Assembly: GCA_021767625.1 (NCBI GenBank)
Contig: JAASTB010000106.1
Span: forward strand, 1 to 7,444
Source of the DNA: Wenzhouxiangella sp.
GTDB lineage: Bacteria > Pseudomonadota > Gammaproteobacteria > Xanthomonadales > Wenzhouxiangellaceae
Length of the DNA: 7,444 nt
Direction of reading: 5' to 3'
Below the pieces are notes generated by a model. The model was not told the DNA's origin and ran no database searches. It saw nothing but the letters and a program-made list of their open reading frames with translations. Below are positions 1-4,429 of this stretch, piece after piece (position 1 is the stretch's first letter; every line of letters starts with the position of its first letter). Made by a program: the position numbers and the translations under genes.

Positions 1-829
1 CGCCGATGCCTCGCCGCAGTTCCGGCCCGAACTGCACGCGCGCGATGTCGCGGACGCGGATCGGTACCCCGTCTTCGGTGGTGCGGACCGGGATCGCCTC
101 GAGATCCTCGAGCGAATCGACGTAGCCGGTCGCCCGGATCATGTACTCCGCCTCGGCCATCTCGATGACGCGGCCGCCGGTCTCCATGTTGCCGTTCTGT
201 ATGGCCTCTCGAACGCGCGGCAGGGGAATGTTGTAGGCGCGGAGCTTGTCGGGATCGACGACCACCTGATACTGGCGAACCATGCCGCCAATCGAGGCGA
301 CCTCGGAAACGCCCTCGACGGTCTGCAATTCGTATTTCAGGAACCAGTCCTGCAGCGATCGCAGGTCGGCCAGGTCGTGTTCGCCGGAGCGATCGACCAG
401 GGCGTACTGGTAGACCCACCCCACGCCGGTGGCGTCCGGGCCGAGTGCCGGCCGGGCCTCGGCGGGCAGGGTGGGGGCGACCTGGCTCAAGTACTCGAGC
501 ACGCGCGATCGCGCCCAGTACAGATCCGTGCCGTCCTCGAAGATGACGTAGACGAACGAATCGTTGAAGAAGGAATAGCCGCGCACCGTGGTCGCCCCGG
601 GGACCGAGAGCATGGCGGTGGTCAGCGGGTAAGTCACCTGGTCCTCGACCACCTGCGGCGCCTGTCCCGGATACGTGGACTTGACGATGACCTGCACGTC
701 CGACAGATCGGGGATGGCGTCCAGCGGCGTGCGGAACATGGCGATCGTGCCCCAGGCGGCGAGCAGGGCCGAGAGCATCAAGACGAGGAAGCGGTTCCTG
801 ATCGACCAGCGGATGATGGCGCCGATCAT
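1..829 (-). CDS. cusA: CusA-type heavy-metal RND efflux pump, N-terminal 276 codons (partial)
   Basis: This is the inner-membrane pump of a CusCBA-type Cu(I)/Ag(I) exporter, which uses proton influx to drive metal out through CusB and CusC. Reading from ATG at 829, the protein opens with a short cytoplasmic helix and the first membrane segment (about residues 13-33, after the family motif NRFLVLM). It then enters the periplasmic porter domain with near-identical E. coli CusA blocks: DALPDLSDVQV-like, SYPGQAPQ-like, VIFEDGTD, YWARSRVLEYL, GPDATGVGW near residue 130, and DLADLRSLQDWFLKYEL. The match is clearly to the HME-RND subfamily rather than drug RND pumps. The start is supported by a GGGAGG Shine-Dalgarno six bases upstream and by overlap with the cusB stop (ATGA). 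The window edge removes about three quarters of the protein, including the central Met residues that set Cu/Ag specificity. Cu/Ag rather than Zn/Co/Cd is therefore inferred from overall similarity and the Met-rich partner. Confidence 0.95.
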   Translation of the reverse strand, partial: MIGAIIRWSIRNRFLVLMLSALLAAWGTIAMFRTPLDAIPDLSDVQVIVKSTYPGQAPQVVEDQVTYPLTTAMLSVPGATTVRGYSFFNDSFVYVIFEDGTDLYWARSRVLEYLSQVAPTLPAEARPALGPDATGVGWVYQYALVDRSGEHDLADLRSLQDWFLKYELQTVEGVSEVASIGGMVRQYQVVVDPDKLRAYNIPLPRVREAIQNGNMETGGRVIEMAEAEYMIRATGYVDSLEDLEAIPVRTTEDGVPIRVRDIARVQFGPELRRGIG

Positions 830-2379
830 GGGTGGCCTCCCGAATCTTCATCGCCGGAGTCCGGATCGACGTCATCGCCGTGGTTCATCCGGCTGTGATC
901 CATCTCGCCGTGTTCCATCTCGCCGTGGTCCATCTCGCCGTGGTCCATCTCGCCGTGGTCCATTTCGCCGTGGTCCATTTCGCTATGGTCCATCTGGTTG
1001 TGGTCCATCTCGTCGTGGTCCATCTCGCCATGGTCCATCTCGCCATGGCCCATCTCGCCATGGCCCATCTCGCCATGGTCCATCTCGCCGTGGTCCATCT
1101 CCCCATGGTCCATCTCCCCATGGTCCATCTGGCCGTGGTCCATGGCCTCGACACCGTTCGCTTCGTCGGCCATGCGCAGCAGGCTGGCGTCGACGCTGGC
1201 TTCGGAGTCGATGAGGAACTGGCCGGAGACGACGATGCGCTCGCCCTCGTTCAGACCGTCGACGATCTCGGTCATGCCGTCGACCTCGAGTCCGGTGACG
1301 ACCTGCGCGGGCCTGAAGCGGCCTTCGGGAAGCGCCAGGATGACGCGCTTGCCGTCGCCGGTGCGGATGATCGCCTGCGTGGGCACGGCGAGTGCGGAAC
1401 GATGGGGGTCGGCAGCGATCTCAACGCTGGCGTACATATTCGGCTTCAGCGCCAGATCGGGGTTGTCGAAGGCCAGGCGGACCCGGCCGGTCCGGGTCTC
1501 GGCGCGCATCGTCGGGTAGACGTAGTCGACTTCGCCGGTCCACTCGCGGTCGGTGTTCGAGAAGGGCAGGTCCATCGATGCGTCCTGGCCGGCCTCGACC
1601 CAGGCGATCTGCCCCTCGAACAGGTCTACCTCCACCCAGACCCGCGATAGGTCGACGATGCTCATGATGGTGTCGCCCGGCTGCACGTACATGCCCTGCC
1701 GGACGTTGAGCTCCATGACGTAGCCTTCGCGTGGCGCCTGGACCGTGAACAGCCGTTTCGAGCTGCCACGCTGTCTCAGTGCGTCGACCTGTTCGTCCGC
1801 CATGCCCAGCGCGTGAAGCCGGATCCGGGCGGCGCGCAGCAGCGACTGGTTTCCCGTCCGGCTGGCCTGCAGGTATTCCTCCTGGGCGCTGACCAGCGCC
1901 GGCGAGTAGATCTCGAACAGCGGGGCGCCGGCCTCGACCGGGTCGCCCTGCGTTTCGACGTGCAGGGTCTCGATCCAGCCGTCCGTGCGGACGTGGACGT
2001 GCGAGATGCGGCCGTCGTCCGGCGTCACCAGGCCGACCGCCTCGATTTCGCGGTTCAGGTCGGTCCGCTCGACGGCAGCGACCTTCACGCCGATGTTGTT
2101 GATGACCGTCGGGTTGATCCGGATCGACGGCTCCTGCGAGCCGGCCTGTGCGGCTTCGTCGGCATAGACGGGCACCAGGTCCATGCCCATGGGCGACTTG
2201 CCCGGTTCGTCCCGACGGTAGTTGGGATCCATGGGGGCGACCCAGTACAGTATCTCCCGTTCGGCCTCGCCGTTGGACGAAGCGCCGTCTCCGTTGCCGG
2301 CGCCGGTGAATAACCAGGCCCCGAGAAAGCCGGCCGCGGCGGCCAGCAGGGCGATGACGATGACGCTGATCTTGTTCAC
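826..2379 (-). CDS. cusB: CusB-type periplasmic adaptor (membrane fusion protein) with Met/His-rich repeat tail
   Basis: This adaptor of the tripartite exporter links CusA to the outer-membrane channel and hands metal to the pump. It has 517 residues against about 407 in E. coli CusB. Residues 4-26 are a membrane anchor or signal. Residues 42-74 are the metal-binding N-terminal segment, with M50, M64 and M66 in the PMDP and SPMGMDLVP context, matching the CusB copper-binding methionines. Lipoyl/barrel-sandwich halves lie at about 125-160 and 210-245, with a helical hairpin between (160-205). The beta-barrel is at about 245-322 and the membrane-proximal domain at about 328-395, ending with FLIDSEA as in CusB. 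Residues 413-502 are 18 Met/His pentads, then an acidic Asp/Ser/Gly end. The start is GTG at 2379, overlapping the cusC stop as TAGTG, with GGGAG about eight bases upstream. The stop overlaps the cusA start. The tail is the odd feature; the core is a standard CusB. Confidence 0.96.
   Translation of the reverse strand: MNKISVIVIALLAAAAGFLGAWLFTGAGNGDGASSNGEAEREILYWVAPMDPNYRRDEPGKSPMGMDLVPVYADEAAQAGSQEPSIRINPTVINNIGVKVAAVERTDLNREIEAVGLVTPDDGRISHVHVRTDGWIETLHVETQGDPVEAGAPLFEIYSPALVSAQEEYLQASRTGNQSLLRAARIRLHALGMADEQVDALRQRGSSKRLFTVQAPREGYVMELNVRQGMYVQPGDTIMSIVDLSRVWVEVDLFEGQIAWVEAGQDASMDLPFSNTDREWTGEVDYVYPTMRAETRTGRVRLAFDNPDLALKPNMYASVEIAADPHRSALAVPTQAIIRTGDGKRVILALPEGRFRPAQVVTGLEVDGMTEIVDGLNEGERIVVSGQFLIDSEASVDASLLRMADEANGVEAMDHGQMDHGEMDHGEMDHGEMDHGEMGHGEMGHGEMDHGEMDHDEMDHNQMDHSEMDHGEMDHGEMDHGEMDHGEMEHGEMDHSRMNHGDDVDPDSGDEDSGGHP
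874..1143 (-). repeat. 18 tandem 15-bp units encoding Met-Asp-His-Gly-Glu pentads
   Basis: Eighteen uninterrupted 15-bp units cover 270 bp at the 3' end of cusB. The plus-strand consensus is ctcgccgtggtccat, coding MDHGE on the minus strand. Four units match it exactly (three adjacent at 919-963 and one at 1084-1098) and most others differ by one to three bases. Variants encode MGHGE (twice), MDHDE, MDHNQ, MDHSE, MEHGE, MDHSR, MNHGD and MDHGQ. Every unit keeps Met at position 1 and His at position 3. The unit is a multiple of three, so slippage would change the tail length without shifting frame or breaking the cusB-cusA overlap 45 bp downstream. A soft-metal sponge (thioether plus imidazole ligands) is the natural inference. 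Confidence 0.98.
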
Positions 2380-3707
2380 TAGGATTCTCCCACCAGGTAG
2401 GTGATTCGGGCCCAGGCCTTGCCGGCGCGTGCGGCCAGTTCGGCCTGCTTGATCTGGACGTCCAGCGCGGCGAGCTGGCTGCGAATGAGTTCGGCGAAGT
2501 CCGTCTGGCCGTTGGCGTAGGTCGTGATCGAGGCCTCGACCGTCTGCTCCGCGCGTTCGTCCACGACCCGCTCGTAGAGCGCCAGGCGTTCCTGGTAGCG
2601 CCGCCAGTCGGTCAGCGCCTCATCGAGTTGCCGGCGCAGGTCGCGCAACCGGGCGTCACGCTCGAACTGCGCCGACCGGCTGCGCTGCACCGCTGCCTGA
2701 TGGCGCTGGTCCTGGCGCTGTCCGGTAAACAGCGGCAGCGAAATGCTCACTCCGATGCTGGCCAGGTCCGTTCTTTCGGATCGCAGGCCGTAGCCCGCCT
2801 CGACGGCGAATTTCGGTTTGTAGGCCTGCTGCGCCAGCTCGATGCCGCGATCGGCGGCTTCGACCATCGACTGCCGCGCCTCGATCTCGGGGTGATTGAC
2901 CAGGGCTTTCTCCAGCGTCTCGAGATTCGTCGACCGGATTTCGAATTCGGGCAGGCGGTCGGCGACGGGGCGGTAGGCGGCGCTGCCGATGAATCGCGCC
3001 AGGGCGGCGCGTGCCTGCTCGGCCATCCTTCGATGCTCGGCGATGCGGTCGTCGAGGAGCGACAGTTCCAGTTCCGAGCGCAGCAGGCTCTGGGCGTTGA
3101 GCCCGCCGGTGGCGTAGCGGGATTGCAGCGATTCGATCTGCTGCTCGATTCGATCCCGGCTCTGGGCGAGGATGTCCGCGGCCCGGAGATGCCAGGCCGT
3201 TTCCAGCCAGGCCTGGCGCGTTTCCAGCTCGATGCGTCGCAAGGCCTCCCGGCTGCGCGCTCTTTCGGCATCGGCCTGCGCGTTGCGTTGGCCGGCGCGG
3301 ATCGAGCGCGTTTGTCCGGCCGGAAACTCCTGGCGCAGTCCGACGCGCAGGGCCTGGGTCATCGGTTCCTGGTCGAGATCGAAACTGTCGGTCGGTACGT
3401 TGACAACCTGGGCCGAGACCATCGGGTCGGGCAGCTGCGCGTCTGCGACGGCTTCGCTCGACAGGGCCTCGGCGCGGGCGTCGAAAGTGGCTACCGAAGG
3501 ATCTCCGGCGTCGGTGGCCAGCGATACGGCTTCCTCCAGCGTCAGGCTGGTCTGTGGCGCGGCGTTCCCTTTTTCCGGGTCCGCGGCGGGATCATCCCCC
3601 GCCGCCTCCGCCGGCGCGGCGGCGGCGATCGCAAGCAGTACGGTGCAGCACCATGAAAGGCGCAGGCCGGTGAGGGCCTTCGAATTCAAAAAGGTTCCAC
3701 TTCGCAT
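2379..3707 (-). CDS. cusC: CusC/TolC-family outer-membrane efflux channel
   Basis: This outer-membrane and periplasmic duct completes the RND exporter; trimers of this family form a channel that docks on CusB/CusA. The 442 residues match the usual length (E. coli CusC is 457). Residues 1-36 are a Sec signal peptide: R2 and K10, a hydrophobic core, then cleavage most likely after AEA. No convincing lipobox follows the cysteines at 20-21, so unlike E. coli CusC it may not be a lipoprotein. Two outer-membrane efflux repeats follow. The first starts at TLEEAVSLA, with long Arg/Gln/Glu/Ala helices and RYATGGLNAQSLLRSELEL. The second starts near ETLEKALVNHPEIEA, with the beta-strand-like GVSISLPLFTGQ and the closing TYANGQTDFAELIRSQ. 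The start is ATG at 3707 with a purine-rich GAGGAGAGG just upstream. The stop overlaps the cusB GTG start by one base. CzcC-like channels are similar, so the substrate is inferred from its neighbours. Confidence 0.93.
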   Translation of the reverse strand: MRSGTFLNSKALTGLRLSWCCTVLLAIAAAAPAEAAGDDPAADPEKGNAAPQTSLTLEEAVSLATDAGDPSVATFDARAEALSSEAVADAQLPDPMVSAQVVNVPTDSFDLDQEPMTQALRVGLRQEFPAGQTRSIRAGQRNAQADAERARSREALRRIELETRQAWLETAWHLRAADILAQSRDRIEQQIESLQSRYATGGLNAQSLLRSELELSLLDDRIAEHRRMAEQARAALARFIGSAAYRPVADRLPEFEIRSTNLETLEKALVNHPEIEARQSMVEAADRGIELAQQAYKPKFAVEAGYGLRSERTDLASIGVSISLPLFTGQRQDQRHQAAVQRSRSAQFERDARLRDLRRQLDEALTDWRRYQERLALYERVVDERAEQTVEASITTYANGQTDFAELIRSQLAALDVQIKQAELAARAGKAWARITYLVGES

Positions 3708-3817
3708 GGCGAACCTCTCCTCGGGTCTTGTTCGAATGAACGAACGGTCAACGGGCGGTCGTGAGCGGATTCTGCCGGCAAGGGCGGCGGGTCCGGGCTC
3801 GGGTCAGGGGCGCGTGA
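3708..3817 (-). other. 110-bp gap between the CopL-like gene and cusC
   Basis: No gene or hairpin-plus-T-tract terminator is visible here on the minus strand, which favours read-through from the CopL-like gene into cusC. The stretch holds the cusC ribosome-binding site and an inverted repeat at 3730-3745 next to a TTGACC hexamer, described separately. Confidence 0.5.
3730..3751 (-). promoter_or_regulatory. GTTCG-N6-CGAAC inverted repeat beside a TTGACC hexamer, upstream of cusC
   Basis: Perfect 5-bp arms (3730-3734 and 3741-3745) are separated by six bases, 22 bp upstream of the cusC start. On the minus strand TTGACC (3751-3746) abuts the repeat and resembles a -35 box, but no reasonable -10 box follows at 16-20 bp. 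It could be an operator or secondary promoter for cusC, or chance. Confidence 0.22.
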
Positions 3818-4225
3818 CTAGGCCTGGGGAGGGCGCAGAGGGGTCTCGGTGACGTGACGGGGGGAGCGCGCCGACAGGCTCGATGAGCCGAGTGGCGTCG
3901 GCGTGTGCTGGGCGGTCGCCACAAGGGGCGGCACGACCAGGGTGAGCGCCGGGCAGGCGCAGTCGCAGCTCTCGTGCTGGCAGTCGGCCGGGTCGTCGCA
4001 GCAATCCGGCTCACCGTCGCGGCTGTCGGATTCGCTGCCGGCGGCCTGCCCGGTCGGGTGGCAGTTGCCCGCATCAGTGTGCGAGTCAGTGTCGTTCGAT
4101 TGGGATTCGAATTGCTCCGGCGCCGGGCCGTGGGCAGCGCCGGAAGTCCACGCCGACAGACCGCCGGCCAGGACGGCGACGGCCAGCATGCAGCGCAAGG
4201 TCATAAAGAGCGTGGACTTCATCAT
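3818..4225 (-). CDS. copL: small exported Cys-rich CopL-like metal-binding protein
   Basis: This 135-residue protein has a signal peptide (K3, R11, hydrophobic 12-25, cleavage near residues 30-31). A polar His/Asp/Ser stretch follows, then a cysteine cluster: C55, C75, C76, C82, C87, C89 and C91, with H56 and H84 among them. The CxCxC pattern and the closing LRPPQA at the C-terminus match the layout of the CopL family, small proteins ahead of copper-resistance genes in Xanthomonas and relatives, where CopL is needed for copper-induced expression. A periplasmic metal-binding or sensing role is inferred. It sits 110 bp upstream of cusC on the same strand with no clear terminator between, so it probably leads the cus operon. 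The start is ATG at 4225, with a second ATG directly after; an in-frame TAA lies three codons upstream, which rules out extension. No good Shine-Dalgarno is visible, so initiation may be weak or leaderless. The family call rests on pattern, not alignment. Confidence 0.72.
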   Translation of the reverse strand: MMKSTLFMTLRCMLAVAVLAGGLSAWTSGAAHGPAPEQFESQSNDTDSHTDAGNCHPTGQAAGSESDSRDGEPDCCDDPADCQHESCDCACPALTLVVPPLVATAQHTPTPLGSSSLSARSPRHVTETPLRPPQA

Positions 4226-4273
4226 TAAAGCTTAGCAAGTGGCGGATATGCGGAGCAAGAACACTCTCGTATG

Positions 4274-4304
4274 GGAACCCCGGAATGGGGTTTGGTTCCG
4301 AACC
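4274..4304. promoter_or_regulatory. nested GGAACC/GGTTCC inverted repeats, candidate operator
   Basis: AACCCC (4276-4281) and GGGGTT (4287-4292) form a perfect 6-5-6 inverted repeat. Around it lie GGAACC (4274-4279) and GGTTCC (4294-4299), and the latter starts a second dyad GGTTC-C-GAACC (4294-4304). There is no T-tract, so a terminator is unlikely. The position between divergent genes, overlapping the -35 of a possible plus-strand promoter, suggests a repressor or activator site. The cognate regulator is not in the window. Confidence 0.35.
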
Positions 4305-4325
4305 GGACGCCGATTCTGCTATCTT
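4296..4325 (+). promoter_or_regulatory. candidate sigma70-like promoter for the secretion-ATPase block
   Basis: TTCCGA (4296-4301), an 18-bp spacer and TATCTT (4320-4325) preceded by TG one base upstream make a weak -35 with an extended -10 element. A transcript starting near 4332 would include the GGGGG ribosome-binding stretch and the leader frame at 4361. This is the best plus-strand candidate I see, but it matches consensus at only 3/6 and 4/6. Confidence 0.28.
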
Positions 4326-4360
4326 TTGCGAACAGTCTCATAAAAGGGGGTCAGGTCATA

Positions 4361-4429
4361 ATGCCTTCGGTCGTCGCCCGGCGCTGCGAGGTTGGATTCA
4401 CCAAGGTCGGGCCGGTCAGCTGCGAATGA
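4361..4429 (+). CDS. possible 22-codon leader peptide, translationally coupled to the downstream ATPase
   Basis: ATG at 4361 follows an AAAAGGGGG Shine-Dalgarno-like stretch by ten bases. The frame runs 22 codons and its TGA (4427-4429) overlaps the ATG of the next gene as ATGA. The peptide starts MPSVVARRCEV and has two Cys but no clear domain. The downstream gene lacks a good ribosome-binding site of its own, so ribosomes finishing this leader could re-initiate there. It may be coincidence: such a short frame has no coding statistics of its own. Confidence 0.25.
   Translation: MPSVVARRCEVGFTKVGPVSCE

Larger units (their letters stand above)
4226..4425. promoter_or_regulatory. divergent control region between the cop/cus block and the secretion-ATPase block
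   Basis: About 200 bp separate the two divergent starts and must hold the promoters for both blocks. It looks less GC-rich than the genes around it. It contains nested inverted repeats (4274-4304), a candidate plus-strand promoter (4296-4325) and a short leader frame (4361-4429). On the minus strand, TTGCTC and TAAGCT with an 18-bp spacer lie just before the CopL-like start. If used, they would give a nearly leaderless transcript, but the match is weak. I see no recognised CueR or CusR box. Confidence 0.5.

Noticed and set aside
874..1143. CRISPR-like array
   Set aside because: The units are 15 bp, directly adjacent without spacers, and encode an in-frame peptide repeat.
885..1154. Alternative minus-strand frame with WTTARWTMAR-like repeats
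   Set aside because: It is the out-of-frame reading of the cusB pentad repeat; the cusB frame is fixed by homology on both sides.
832..1650. Long open frames on the plus strand across the CusB repeat (for example 272 codons at 832-1650)
   Set aside because: They are antisense to cusB. The 15-bp unit contains no stop in several frames, so open frames arise automatically, and the peptides are low-complexity.
2628..3656. 342-codon plus-strand frame opposite cusC
   Set aside because: Antisense shadow of a well-matched TolC-family protein, with no recognisable domain.
4274..4304. Rho-independent terminator
   Set aside because: The dyad has no following T-tract on either strand and lies between divergent, not convergent, genes.
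4341..4357. AAAAGGGGGTCAGGTC resembling the GGGGTCAGGTC ends of REP/transposase-linked repeats in some gammaproteobacteria
   Set aside because: Only one copy without a paired inverted partner or transposase nearby; too short to call a mobile element.
4285..4425. Upstream in-frame ATG at 4285 as the start of the GspE-like protein
   Set aside because: The added 47 residues look non-coding, the ATG lies inside the inverted repeat without a ribosome-binding site, and the candidate promoter would start transcription downstream of it.
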